Below are positions 46,329 to 54,848 of a DNA stretch of 64,000 nt, in pieces. The notes below the pieces were generated by a model. The model did no database searches and was not told the DNA's origin. It worked only from the letters and a program-made list of their open reading frames with translations. Origin of the DNA: Hyphomicrobiales bacterium (GTDB taxonomy: Bacteria > Pseudomonadota > Alphaproteobacteria > Rhizobiales > Beijerinckiaceae). A program made the translations under genes and the position numbers. Numbering within the stretch: the stretch's first letter is position 1; every line of letters begins with the position of its first letter. The stretch lies in the NCBI GenBank assembly GCA_900473415.1, contig UCLR01000047.1, forward strand, positions 99,822-163,821, in the 5' to 3' direction.

Positions 46329-46865
46329 ATGATCATGATCCGCGACGAGATCGCCGCCGATGCTGCCGCCCGCGAGGCGCTGCTCGACCGTTGCCTGGGC
46401 GAGCGCCGCACTGCCAAGTCGAGCGAGCGCCTGCGCGAGGGCCGGCTGCCGGCCGAAGGTCTGGCTCTGACCGCCGAGCTTGACGGCGAAATCGTCGGCA
46501 CGGTGCGCCTCTGGCATGTCGAGGCTGCTGGTATTGCTGCCCTGATGCTCGGCCCGCTCGCGGTCAAGCCGGAGCTGCAGGGCGCCGGCGTCGGCAAGAT
46601 GCTGATGCGCGAAGCGCTCTGGCGCGCGGCCTGCCGCGGGCACGGCGCCGTCATCCTCGTTGGCGATGCGCCCTATTACGCGCGCTTCGGCTTCGATCCG
46701 GCGCTGACCCGCGAGCTCGCCATGCCCGGCCCGGTCGAGCGCGAGCGCTTTCTCGCGATCGAATTGCGCGATGGCGCGCTCGATGGCGCGCGCGGGGTGC
46801 TCACGGCCAGTGGTGCTGCGATCCCCGCTGCCTTCGAAGCGCAAGAGGTGGCGCAGGCCGCCTGA
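46329..46865 (+). CDS. GNAT family N-acetyltransferase (YhbS-like)
   Basis: 178-residue acetyltransferase with IAALMLGPLAVKPELQGAGV followed by GKMLMREAL, the acetyl-CoA loop, and APYYARFGFDPA, typical of the YhbS group. AGGAGGTG lies just before the ATG at 46329, so this start is secure although the frame is open far upstream. Being between odc and hss it may act on a polyamine or simply be co-located; the substrate is not known. Confidence 0.88.
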   Translation: MIMIRDEIAADAAAREALLDRCLGERRTAKSSERLREGRLPAEGLALTAELDGEIVGTVRLWHVEAAGIAALMLGPLAVKPELQGAGVGKMLMREALWRAACRGHGAVILVGDAPYYARFGFDPALTRELAMPGPVERERFLAIELRDGALDGARGVLTASGAAIPAAFEAQEVAQAA

Positions 46866-47018
46866 GGCTTCCGACACATCGTCATCGCGCCGTCATCGCC
46901 GGGCGCTTTCCATGCGTTCACCCGCATGGGAGGCCTACCCGGCGATTGACGGCGCGATTTTGCGCTCATACGACCCTTTCGACCCCTTTTTATCCCCAGA
47001 ACCCAGGAGTTACAGAGA

Positions 47019-48455
47019 ATGACGAATTGGCCCGTCTACGGCGAGATCACCGGCCCGATCGTGATGATCGGCTTCGGCTCGATCGGCCGCGGTACGCTGC
47101 CGCTGCTCGAACGGCACTTCAAGTTCGACAAGAGCCGCTTCGTCGTCATTGCTCCCGATGATTCCAACCGCCACCTGCTTGACGAGCGCGGCATCCGCTT
47201 CATCCAGGAAGCCGTCACCATCGAGAACTACAAAACGATGCTCGAGCCGCTGCTGACTGCCGGCGGCGGGCAGGGTTTCTGCGTCAATCTCTCCTGCGAC
47301 ACCGGCTCGCGCGACATCATGGAGTTCTGCTCCAGCCTCGGCGCGCTCTATATCGACACGGTCAACGAGCCCTGGCTCGGCTTCTATTTCGACGAGAGCA
47401 AGGGCCCGGGCGAGCGCTCGAACTATGCGCTGCGCGAGATGACGCTGGCTGCCAAGCGCGCCCGTGCGCCCGGTTCGACGACCGCGGTCTCTTGCTGCGG
47501 CGCCAATCCGGGCATGGCCTCCTGGCTCGCCAAGAAGGCGCTGCTCAACGTCGCCGCCGACATGCGCCTCAACGTGCCGCAGCCGAAGACCCGCGAGGAA
47601 TGGGCCGGGCTGATGAAGCAGGTCGGCGTCAAGGGCATCCATATCGCCGAGCGCGACACGCAGCGCTCGAAGAACCCCAAGCCTCCGGGCGTCTTCGTCA
47701 ACACCTGGTCGGTCGAAGGCTTCATCTCCGAGGGCGTGCAGCCGGCCGAACTGGGCTGGGGCACCCATGAGAAGTGGATGCCGGACAACGCCTGCACCCA
47801 TGAGTCTGGCTCGCAGGCGGCGATCTATCTGATGCAGGCCGGCGCCGAGACCAAGGTGCGCAGCTGGTGCCCGACGCCGGGCCCGCAGTACGGCTTCCTG
47901 GTGACCCATAACGAGTCGATCTCGCTCGCTGACTACTTCACCGTGCGCGACGAGACCGGCAAGGCGATCTACCGGCCGACCTGCCACTACGCCTACCACC
48001 CCGCGAACGATGCCGTGCTCTCGCTGCACGAGATGTTCGGCAATGCCGGCCGCCCGCAGGAGGAGCACCACATCCTCGAGGAGAACGAGGTCATCGACGG
48101 CATCGACGAGCTCGGCGTGCTGCTCTACGGCCACGGCAAGGGCGCCTACTGGTTCGGCTCGCAGCTCTCGACTGAAGAGGCGCGCAAGCTCGCCCCGTAC
48201 CAGACCGCGACCGGCCTGCAGGTTACCTCGGCCGTGCTCGCCGGCATGGTCTGGGCGCTGGAGAACCCGAATGCCGGCATCGTCGAGGTCGAGGAGATGG
48301 ATCTCGACCGTTGCCTTGAGATCCAGATGCCCTATCTCGGGCCAGTGAAGGGTTACTACACCGACTGGACGCCGCTCGATGGCCGCCCGGGGCTGTTCCC
48401 CGAGGACATCGACACCAGCGATCCCTGGCAGTTCAGGAACATCCTGGTTCGCTGA
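47019..48455 (+). CDS. hss: Homospermidine synthase
   Basis: NAD-dependent enzyme of the saccharopine-dehydrogenase fold that makes sym-homospermidine from two putrescines. The Rossmann motif is IVMIGFGSIGRGTLP (14-28). Further blocks are CCGANPGMASWLAKKAL and TCHYAYHPANDAVLSLHE. The 478-residue length is standard for the bacterial enzyme. CCAGGAG precedes the ATG. Together with the upstream decarboxylase it forms the complete ornithine-to-homospermidine route. Confidence 0.95.
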   Translation: MTNWPVYGEITGPIVMIGFGSIGRGTLPLLERHFKFDKSRFVVIAPDDSNRHLLDERGIRFIQEAVTIENYKTMLEPLLTAGGGQGFCVNLSCDTGSRDIMEFCSSLGALYIDTVNEPWLGFYFDESKGPGERSNYALREMTLAAKRARAPGSTTAVSCCGANPGMASWLAKKALLNVAADMRLNVPQPKTREEWAGLMKQVGVKGIHIAERDTQRSKNPKPPGVFVNTWSVEGFISEGVQPAELGWGTHEKWMPDNACTHESGSQAAIYLMQAGAETKVRSWCPTPGPQYGFLVTHNESISLADYFTVRDETGKAIYRPTCHYAYHPANDAVLSLHEMFGNAGRPQEEHHILEENEVIDGIDELGVLLYGHGKGAYWFGSQLSTEEARKLAPYQTATGLQVTSAVLAGMVWALENPNAGIVEVEEMDLDRCLEIQMPYLGPVKGYYTDWTPLDGRPGLFPEDIDTSDPWQFRNILVR

Positions 48456-48461
48456 CGACCG

Positions 48462-48594
48462 GTCATTCCGAGTTCAGGCGCGCCGCGCCTGAACTCGGAG
48501 CCCACGGCCGGGCACTTGGCTGAAATCGGTGGTGGTAGGCGCGGCGGCTCGTCGTGAGTTCCGGGTTCGGCCCTTTGGGCCGCCCCGGAATGAC
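48462..48594. repeat. Intergenic palindromic element (CGTCAT-type family, long copy)
   Basis: GTCATTCCGAG at 48462 and CCGGAATGAC ending at 48594. The inner stem GAGTTCAGGCGCG/CGCGCCTGAACTC is perfect. It lies between convergent hss and MFS genes. Confidence 0.7.
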
Positions 48595-48600
48595 AGAGGG

Positions 48601-49998
48601 TCAGCCGGCCCGCTGCTTCACGTTCACGCCCGCGAGCAGCGCCGCACCCGCTAGGAAAAAGACGATCAGTACGGCGAGCCCCGCGCGCTGGCTGGCGAAG
48701 AAGCTGGTCGCCAGTGCGACCAGCGTCGGCCCCATGAAAGACGTGACCTTCCCCGAGAGCGCGAAGAGCCCGAAGAACTCGCCGATGCGCCCCGCCGGGG
48801 CGAGCCGCGCCATCAGGCTGCGCGAGGCGGCCTGCAAGGGGCCGGCGACGAGGCCGATCAGCAGGCCCAGACCCAGATAGACGCGCTCGGGAACCGAGGC
48901 GAAAAGCCCGTCGCCGGGCACAGCCGGCGCTGCGGGCACGACGAAAAGCACATGGTCGGCCGCGAGCGACAGGATGCCGAGGCAGGCGAAGAGCAGGCAG
49001 GCGATCGAGCCCAGCACGACCGGCTTGCCGCCGATGGCATCGTCGAGCTTGCCGCCGAGCCAGGCGCCGAGCGTACCGGTGACGGTGAGCAGGATGCCGA
49101 AGACGCCGAGCTCGATGGTCTGCCAGCCGAAGACGCCGGCCGCATAGATCCCGCCGAAGGCGAAGAGCGCGACCAGCGCATCCTGATAGATCATGTTGGC
49201 CAGCAGGAAGCGGCCGAGTGCCGGCAGCTTCGGCAATTCGGCCAGCGTCGCCTTGAGCCGCCCGAGGCCGCCTTGCGCGGCTTGCGAAAGCCGCATCCCG
49301 GTCGGCTCGGCGTCGGGCGTGAACAGGAACATCGGTGCGACAAAGACGATGAACCAGAGCGCCGTCAGCGGGCCGGAGAAGCGGTCGCCTTCGCGGGTAG
49401 CGGCATCGAGGCCAAGGATGGGGGTGATGCCGGCCAGCGTCTTTCCGGTATGCGGATCGGCCGCGAGCAGGCCGAGCGTGATCGCGAGCGAAAGCAGTCC
49501 GCCCAGATAGCCGATGGCCCAGCCGGTGCCCGAGAGCCAGCCGAGCCGCTCCGGCGGCACGAGCCGCGTCATCATCGCATTGTTGAAGGTGGTGGCGAAC
49601 TCCGCGCCGATCGTGGCGATGACGAAGCCGGCGAGCGCGATCGGCACGGCCGTCGTCGCGCCCGGCACGGCGAACCAGAGCAGGGCCGATCCGAGGACCA
49701 GCAAGGCGCCGAAGGCGGCGATCCAGGGCTTCCGCGGCCCCGTCCGGTCGGCGATGCCACCGAGCAGCGGCGAGAGCAGCGCGATGCACAGGCCGGCAAA
49801 GCCGGTGGCATAGCCCCAGAGCGCCTGCCCTGCGGCGGCGTCCCGCGCCAGCTCGGAGGCGAAGAAGGGCGCGAAGACGAAGGTGGTGATCAGCGTGAAG
49901 AAGGGCTGTGCCGCCCAATCGAAGAACAGCCAGGCGGTGACGGCGCGGCGCGGCGGATAGCTGACGGGCCGGGCTGCGGCGGATGAGGCGGAGTTCAC
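48601..49998 (-). CDS. UMF1-type MFS permease (Atg22-like)
   Basis: 465-residue major facilitator with about twelve helices. The N-terminal block AWLFFDWAAQPFFTLITTFV is the signature of the UMF1/Atg22-like subgroup, and the loop GGIADRTGPRKPW is the MFS motif between helices 2 and 3. GTG at 49998 overlaps the stop of the LON-domain gene (GTGA), so the two are coupled. The substrate is unknown. Confidence 0.88.
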   Translation of the reverse strand: MNSASSAAARPVSYPPRRAVTAWLFFDWAAQPFFTLITTFVFAPFFASELARDAAAGQALWGYATGFAGLCIALLSPLLGGIADRTGPRKPWIAAFGALLVLGSALLWFAVPGATTAVPIALAGFVIATIGAEFATTFNNAMMTRLVPPERLGWLSGTGWAIGYLGGLLSLAITLGLLAADPHTGKTLAGITPILGLDAATREGDRFSGPLTALWFIVFVAPMFLFTPDAEPTGMRLSQAAQGGLGRLKATLAELPKLPALGRFLLANMIYQDALVALFAFGGIYAAGVFGWQTIELGVFGILLTVTGTLGAWLGGKLDDAIGGKPVVLGSIACLLFACLGILSLAADHVLFVVPAAPAVPGDGLFASVPERVYLGLGLLIGLVAGPLQAASRSLMARLAPAGRIGEFFGLFALSGKVTSFMGPTLVALATSFFASQRAGLAVLIVFFLAGAALLAGVNVKQRAG

Positions 49999-50666
49999 TG
50001 CAGCGTCGTTTCCGGGTCGTTGCCGCCGCGGGCGAGCTCGATCTCGGTGATCGCGACCAGCACCTCGGCCCGGTCCTTGAGCGTGCGTGCCTCGAGCAGC
50101 GCCTGCTTTTCGCGCGGGCCGAAGGGGCACATCATCGAGAGCGCGTTGACCAGCGCCTCGTTCGGCGCCTCGTTGACGCCCTTCCAGTCGATCTTGAGCT
50201 CGTTGGCCTTGGCGAAGTCGCGCAGCGCCTTGAGCAGGCCCTTGCGATCGACCTCCTCCTCGCCGGTGCGCGCGACGAAATCGGCGGCGAACTCGGCGTA
50301 GTCGACCTGGCCCTGCCGGTAGGCCGTCGTCACCGAAAGCTCGTTCAGCAGTCGGAAGCGGCTGATGCCGGTCAGGGTGATGATGTAGCGCCCGTCCCCG
50401 GTTTCGGCGAGCTGGGTGATCCGGCCGAGGCAACCGACCTTGAGCAGGGGCGGTATCTCGGGCTGGCGGCCCGTCTCCGGCTCGGGCTGGACCATGCCGA
50501 TGACGCGCTCGCTCTTCAGCGCGTCGTCGATCATGGCGAGATAGCGCGGCTCGAAGATGTTGAGCGGCATCTGGCCACGCGGCAGCAGCAGCGCACCGCT
50601 CAAGGGGAAGAGCGGGATCACCTCTGGGCAATCCCCGGCCCCCTCATAGACGGCGTTCATGCCCAT
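49995..50666 (-). CDS. LON substrate-binding-domain protein
   Basis: 223-residue stand-alone LON N-terminal domain without protease or AAA parts. It opens with VIPLFPLSGALLLPRGQMPL, then NIFEPRYLAMIDDAL and VGCLGRITQLAETGDGRYII, all typical of bacterial YcbX-independent LON-like proteins. It probably recognises substrates or acts as an adaptor; no enzyme activity is evident. It lies downstream of the thioredoxin/TPR gene on the same strand, about 80 bases away, and is coupled to the MFS gene. Confidence 0.9.
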   Translation of the reverse strand: MGMNAVYEGAGDCPEVIPLFPLSGALLLPRGQMPLNIFEPRYLAMIDDALKSERVIGMVQPEPETGRQPEIPPLLKVGCLGRITQLAETGDGRYIITLTGISRFRLLNELSVTTAYRQGQVDYAEFAADFVARTGEEEVDRKGLLKALRDFAKANELKIDWKGVNEAPNEALVNALSMMCPFGPREKQALLEARTLKDRAEVLVAITEIELARGGNDPETTLQ

Positions 50667-50746
50667 GCGCGGTCCCGTCCCTTCCAGAGCCTGTTCACGT
50701 GGAGTGGATACCGGTTCGCGTGACGAAAATGCGACCGGCCGGCATG

Positions 50747-51646
50747 TCAGGAGAAGAGCAGCGTCGAGAGCTTGCGGCGTCCGGTGACGCTCGCCTCGTC
50801 CATCGGGCCCCAGGCCTCGAAGAACTGCAGGAGCTGCTTGCGGGCCCCGTCGTCGTTCCAGGCGCGGTCGGCCTTGATGATGGCGACGAGCTGGTCGACC
50901 GCCTCCTCGCGCCGGTCACGGGCGTTGAGCGCCAGCGCCAGGTCGAAGCGGGCCTGATGGTCCTTGGGGTTGGCCGCGACCTTGGCCTCCAGCTCGGCGG
51001 TGTCGCCCAGCGAGGCGGCCTGCTCGGCGAGCTCGATCGCGGCACGCACGGCCCCGATAGCCGGGTCGCCGGCCTTGTCCTGGGGCGTCATGGCGAGGAT
51101 GCCCTTGGCGCCCTCGATATCGCCGGTGTCGAGATGCAGCCGCGCCAGGCCGGCGATGGCCTTGAGGTTGTCGGGCTCCATCTGCAGCACGCCGGCATAG
51201 AGCTCGCTGGCGCCGGCGGCGTCGCCGGCTTCAGTCGCGGCCTCGGCGGCGGTGATCAACTCCTCCGCTTCGCCCGGGCCGACCGGCCCGACGAGGCGCT
51301 CGATGAAGGCTTTCACCTGGCTCTCCGGTTGCGCGCCCATGAAGCCGTCGATCGGCTGGCCCTGGCGGAAGGCAACGACGGCGGGAATGGACTGGATGCC
51401 GAGCTGGCCGGGGATCTGCGGATGCTCGTCGATGTTCATCTTGACGAGCTTGACCTTGCCGCCGGCGGCCTTGACGGCTTTCTCGATGACGGGGGTGAGC
51501 TGCTTGCAGGGACCGCACCACGGCGCCCAGAAATCGACCAAAACCGGCTGGGTCATCGATTCCGTGATGACGTCCTGACGGAAGCCCTGGGTGGTGGTGT
51601 CCTTGATCAGGCCGGGTTGCTCGGCCGCTTCGCCATTGACCAGCAT
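50747..51646 (-). CDS. Thioredoxin-fold TPR co-chaperone (YbbN/CnoX type)
   Basis: 299 residues. The N-terminal thioredoxin domain (30-125) has an intact WCGPC active site (YbbN of E. coli has SxxC instead). The C-terminal TPR-like helical part includes LARLHLDTGDIEGAKGILAM and LALALNARDRREEAVDQLV. Proteins of this type hold oxidised or unfolded clients for GroEL/DnaK. It starts the leftward CnoX-LON-MFS group. Confidence 0.9.
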   Translation of the reverse strand: MLVNGEAAEQPGLIKDTTTQGFRQDVITESMTQPVLVDFWAPWCGPCKQLTPVIEKAVKAAGGKVKLVKMNIDEHPQIPGQLGIQSIPAVVAFRQGQPIDGFMGAQPESQVKAFIERLVGPVGPGEAEELITAAEAATEAGDAAGASELYAGVLQMEPDNLKAIAGLARLHLDTGDIEGAKGILAMTPQDKAGDPAIGAVRAAIELAEQAASLGDTAELEAKVAANPKDHQARFDLALALNARDRREEAVDQLVAIIKADRAWNDDGARKQLLQFFEAWGPMDEASVTGRRKLSTLLFS

Positions 51647-51830
51647 AGGTCGCCCTTCGTCATGTTCCGGAGCGTCTCCCGCGCTTCCCCGAAGCGCGAG
51701 AATACTCCAAGCCTTTGCATTATCGCATTTTCTTCAAGCGGGCCGGTGCCCGCTGCGCTCGAAAATGCTTCAGGGTCGCGTCGGCGTGCCCGGCGGGCCG
51801 CCTGCGCGGTCGACCCATAAATGGGTTGTC

Positions 51831-52355
51831 TCAGCCGTTCTGTCCATCGGGCGGGACGGGCAAATCGACGATCAGCGGGTCATGGCCGCTCCCGCGCAGG
51901 AAGGCGACGAGGTCGTCGCGGCTGACCCTGAGTGTCGCGGTGTTGACCAGCGGGTGGAAATTCACGTCCTCGCCCGTCATCAGCGTGGCGTCGAGCACCA
52001 TCGTCACCTCCTGCGCGCGGTCGTTGATCACGGCAAAGGCTGTCACCGAGCCCGGCGTGACGCCGAGCTTCTCCATCAGCAGCTCGGCCGAGCCGAAGGA
52101 GAGCCGGCCGCTCGCGCCCAGAGTTTCGTGCAGGCGCTTCAGGTCGATCCGGGCATGGGCCTCCGCAGAGACCAGGAAGAGCCGGCCCTTCTTGTCCTTC
52201 AGGAAGAGGTTCTTGGTGTGGTGGCCGACCATGCTGTCGCGATGGGGCGCCGTCTCGGCGACGGTGAAGACGGCCGGGTGGTCGGTGCGGTGGAAGGCGA
52301 TGTCGCGCTCGGTCAGATGGGCGCAGAGCTCGTCGGGGGTGAGAGGCTTGTTCAT
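51831..52355 (-). CDS. YbaK/ProX-type aminoacyl-tRNA deacylase
   Basis: 174-residue trans-editing protein of the prolyl-tRNA-synthetase-associated domain family (PrdX/ProX), which hydrolyses mis-acylated Ala-tRNA-Pro or related species. Blocks seen are HPAVFTVAETAPHRDSMVGH, KNLFLKDKKGRLFLVSA and VINDRAQEVTMVLDATLM. The ATG at 52355 is chosen; an in-frame ATG at 52388 would add 11 residues, and the larger open frame reads into the tRNA gene and is artefactual. Confidence 0.92.
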   Translation of the reverse strand: MNKPLTPDELCAHLTERDIAFHRTDHPAVFTVAETAPHRDSMVGHHTKNLFLKDKKGRLFLVSAEAHARIDLKRLHETLGASGRLSFGSAELLMEKLGVTPGSVTAFAVINDRAQEVTMVLDATLMTGEDVNFHPLVNTATLRVSRDDLVAFLRGSGHDPLIVDLPVPPDGQNG

Positions 52356-52490
52356 CGGCGTGCGGATAGCGCTTTCGGAGGCAGGCATGGACGCGATGGC
52401 TGGATGCCTAGCGGCACGGCGCGCAAGGGGCAAGGCATCGCAGTTGTCCCCAGCGCGATGGAAGACGGCAAAAAAACTTTCGGGAGGTGC

Positions 52491-52519
52491 TTGCACTCCG
52501 CCGCGCTTTGGGGCAATAA
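52491..52519 (+). promoter_or_regulatory. Candidate promoter of the tRNA-Gly gene
   Basis: TTGCAC (52491-52496), 17-base spacer, CAATAA (52514-52519). The -35 is preceded by GC as in the CTTGC form common in alphaproteobacterial promoters. It would start transcription about 30 bases before the tRNA. Confidence 0.5.
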
Positions 52520-52556
52520 CCCGGCCGCGCCGCCAGACGGCGTGACTGTCTCGGAT

Positions 52557-52631
52557 GCGGGTGTAGCTCAGGGGTAGAGCACAACCTTGCCAAGGTTGGG
52601 GTCGAGGGTTCGAATCCCTTCGCCCGCTCCA
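52557..52631 (+). tRNA. tRNA-Gly (anticodon GCC), CCA encoded
   Basis: Full cloverleaf: acceptor GCGGGTG pairs with CGCCCGC, D arm GCTC/GAGC, anticodon stem CAACC/GGTTG with loop TTGCCAA (GCC at 52589-52591), and T arm GAGGG TTCGAAT CCCTT (one G-T pair). The 3' CCA is in the DNA. It forms the left border of the accessory region. Confidence 0.97.
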
Positions 52632-52658
52632 GACAATCTCAGGACTTGAGAAGCATGC

Positions 52659-52692
52659 AAGCGTCGGTTCGTCCGGCGCTTTTTGCTTTTTT
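52659..52692 (+). terminator. Strong rho-independent terminator after tRNA-Gly
   Basis: GCGTCGG, loop TTCGT, CCGGCGC, followed by TTTTTGCTTTTTT. The stem has one G-T pair. Confidence 0.85.
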
Positions 52693-53232
52693 GGCCTGCT
52701 GGATTCGGCGCCATTTTCAGAACGTTCCAAAAGTCCGTGGTTGCGCCGCGGTTACAAGTACGCTTCGGCGCTGATTGGCCCGCACTCACGGTTGAAGCAA
52801 TTTTCCCGGTGCCACTGCAGGAAATGCGGGTGCGGACGATCTTGGGCTCGCAACGGCGGTCGTGCTCGATCTGTCTGATCGCTGAACAGGAGCGCGGCCG
52901 GCCTTCCGCCTGCGTTGCGCCATGTCGGCCGTAAAAGCTGCATTGCCTATGGCGCCTCTGAACACCTACCGATCATTTCGGAGTGTGTGTTCGAATCCCT
53001 CGCGGTCCGCCAACATCGCCGATCGACGCATTCCACCGGGTGAGATAGCGAGCCGCTGTTCCAGCCCGATACATCCTGAAAATTGCCGCGCCAGCTTCTC
53101 CTGCCCCGTGTCGGCCGTTTACGAGCAGCCCTCCAAAATGCGGCAGCGACGATTCACAGCTTCGTACCTCATCCGCTGTGGCATCGGACTCACTCGCGGT
53201 GGCGAGACCTCTTGGCAACCCGATTTCGGTGA
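52693..53232. other. Gene-free stretch at the island border, with a 3' tRNA remnant
   Basis: 540 bases with no convincing gene. At 52989-53012 a piece ending TTCGAATCCCTC and CGCGGTCCGCCA looks like the T-loop and acceptor end of a tRNA (tRNA-Ser-like end TCCGCCA), but the T stem does not pair and the rest of the tRNA is missing. It is probably an attachment-site remnant of an integrated element. Confidence 0.5.
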
Positions 53233-53402
53233 CGAGCTCGCATCAATTATCACGCGAGCTCGGTTTAGAAGATTTCGGAGCTCTGGATAAATGTCATGCG
53301 AGCTCTTGACGTTTCCGGTCCGAGCTGCGCTTTATCGCCTTGCGAGCTCACCCCTCGCCGGACTGAGCGAGGACGCTCTAACCCCGGCATCAACCCGAGC
53401 TC
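53233..53402. repeat. Phased array of GAGCT(C/G) sites, 22-bp period
   Basis: GAGCTC or GAGCTG begins at 53234, 53256, 53278, 53300, 53322 and 53344, exactly 22 bp apart each time. Five of the six are preceded by C. The spacer sequences between are not conserved. A degenerate GAGCGA at 53365 and a further full CGAGCTC at 53396-53402 follow. The array covers the candidate dndB promoter and leads up to its ribosome-binding site. Confidence 0.85.
53306..53335 (+). promoter_or_regulatory. Candidate dndB promoter embedded in the 22-bp array
   Basis: TTGACG (53306-53311), 18-base spacer, CTTTAT (53330-53335). Array site 4 abuts the -35, site 5 lies in the spacer and site 6 falls near the expected start point, an arrangement typical of repression. 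Confidence 0.4.
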
Positions 53403-53420
53403 TCATAAGGCAAACTGAAA

Positions 53421-54539
53421 ATGAAAGTCTCCTTCCCGGCCATGAAAGGCGCCATTGGCCAGCGCGAATACTACTCCTGCATGATGAAGATGAGCGTCGT
53501 CCCGAAGATGTTCACCTTCCGCGACTGGGCCGAATTCACGCCTGAGGAGCGCGAGCAGCGCGTCCTTAACGAGAAGCGCATTCCCCAGATGGCTAAGTAC
53601 ATCCTCGACAACGAGGAGGGCTACCTGTTCTCGTCGATCACTGCTTCATATAAGTGCGACGTAAACTTCAAGCCCATCGGCGGTGATGGTCTCGGCATGC
53701 TTGAAATGGACTTTCAGGACGCGGAGTTCGTCATTAACGACGGCCAGCACCGCTGTGCAGCGATCGCCAAGGCTATCAAGGAAAACCCGCAGCTTGGCGA
53801 CGAGACGCTGTCGGTGCTCCTGTTCCCACACGAGAACCGCGACCGCATGCAGCAGATGTTCTCCGACCTCAACCGGTACGGTCAGAACACGTCGAAGTCG
53901 CTCAATATCCTCTACGACAAGCGCGACCCGATGAGCCGCCTCACGCTAGATACCATTCGCCTCGTCGACGTGTTCGACGGGATGGTTGATCGAGATGCCA
54001 TCTCCATCGGCATCCGCTCGCCGAAGCTCTTCTCGCTGTCCTCGATCTACGAGGCCAACAATGAGTTGTTGAAGTTCCGCGACATTGCCGGTCTCTCCGC
54101 TGACGATGACGAAGATAATACTTCTCCCTCCGAACTGGCCGCGCTGTCGGTGACCTTCTGGAAGGCTGTGGCCGACTACATGCCTTCGTGGCGCGCAGTG
54201 CGCGACGGCGGCATGAAGGCCATGGAACTGCGCCAGGAGAGCATCGCTTCCCACGCGACGATCCTCCGCGCCATCGGATCGGCTGGTGCGGAACTGATGA
54301 AGGAGTACCCGAACGACTGGCGCCAGCGCCTCCAAAAGCTGACCGAGATCGACTGGCGCAAGTCCAACCCTGAGTGGGAAGGCGTCGTGGTTGTGGCCGG
54401 TTCGGTCGCGTCCAACCGCCAGGCGCGTCAGGCCACCAAGGCCTATGTCAAGCGCAAGCTGGGGCTGCCGCTCTCTGATGCCGAGGCAAAGTCGCTCGCA
54501 ACGGCCGATGACCTCATTTCTTCGAAAGCGGTGGCATAA
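53421..54539 (+). CDS. dndB: DndB, DGQHR-domain protein (orphan)
   Basis: 372 residues matching DndB of DNA phosphorothioate (Dnd) systems: an opening block KGAIGQREYYSCMMKMSVVP, ARYILDN-like AKYILDNEEGYLFSSITAS, and the signature INDGQHRCAAI with DGQHR at residues 107-111, then MFSDLNRYGQNTSKSLNILY. DndB is known as a regulator of dnd operons and is not needed for sulfur insertion. No dndA, dndC, dndD or dndE is present in this window. It is followed after 2 bases by a small HTH gene, and the pair ends at a strong terminator. Its third-position GC looks lower than that of the core genes. Confidence 0.88.
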   Translation: MKVSFPAMKGAIGQREYYSCMMKMSVVPKMFTFRDWAEFTPEEREQRVLNEKRIPQMAKYILDNEEGYLFSSITASYKCDVNFKPIGGDGLGMLEMDFQDAEFVINDGQHRCAAIAKAIKENPQLGDETLSVLLFPHENRDRMQQMFSDLNRYGQNTSKSLNILYDKRDPMSRLTLDTIRLVDVFDGMVDRDAISIGIRSPKLFSLSSIYEANNELLKFRDIAGLSADDDEDNTSPSELAALSVTFWKAVADYMPSWRAVRDGGMKAMELRQESIASHATILRAIGSAGAELMKEYPNDWRQRLQKLTEIDWRKSNPEWEGVVVVAGSVASNRQARQATKAYVKRKLGLPLSDAEAKSLATADDLISSKAVA

Positions 54540-54541
54540 CC

Positions 54542-54844
54542 ATGGGCTCGCGGGCACACAAAAGCGGCATAGTCCTCGATGAGGCCGACGCTGCAATCGC
54601 CAAGGCCATGCTGGCTCGTGGCGACCGTCAGCACGACATCGCGGCATGGTTCGGCGTGAACGGCGGCCGTATCGCCGAGATCGCCACTGGCCACACCTTC
54701 CACTGGGTCGAGCTATATACCGGCGAGCTTCCGCCTCCTGGACCGTATCCTCGCGGCCGTGATGCAGTAGCCGCCCTTGAGGCCCTCGCTGTAGCAGAGC
54801 AGGCGCTCCAGGCGGCGCGCGAAGCGGTCATCCAGCACCAGTGA
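54542..54844 (+). CDS. Small HTH-like protein encoded with dndB
   Basis: 100 residues. Residues 24-52 (ARGDRQHDIAAWFGVNGGRI, then AEIATGHTF) form a likely helix-turn-helix of the kind that reads ...DIA..FGVN...I..I..G..., and the C terminus is an Ala-rich helix (LEALAVAEQALQAAREAV). The ATG is 2 bases after the dndB stop. It is a candidate for the protein that binds the 22-bp array upstream, by inference only. I do not recognise a named family. Confidence 0.7.
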   Translation: MGSRAHKSGIVLDEADAAIAKAMLARGDRQHDIAAWFGVNGGRIAEIATGHTFHWVELYTGELPPPGPYPRGRDAVAALEALAVAEQALQAAREAVIQHQ

Positions 54845-54848
54845 CACC

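Noticed and set aside
52568..52789. Minus-strand ORF with a GEGIRTLDPNLGKV segment
   Set aside because: It is the antisense of tRNA-Gly, a common annotation artefact.
52973..53218. Minus-strand ORF ending GGPRGIRTHTPK
   Set aside because: Its end is the antisense of a tRNA 3' remnant. The rest has no protein-like features.
53233..53402. CRISPR array or replication iterons
   Set aside because: The repeated core is only 6-8 bp and the spacing of 22 bp is too short for CRISPR. Iterons would be conserved over their whole length and lie near a rep gene, which is absent.
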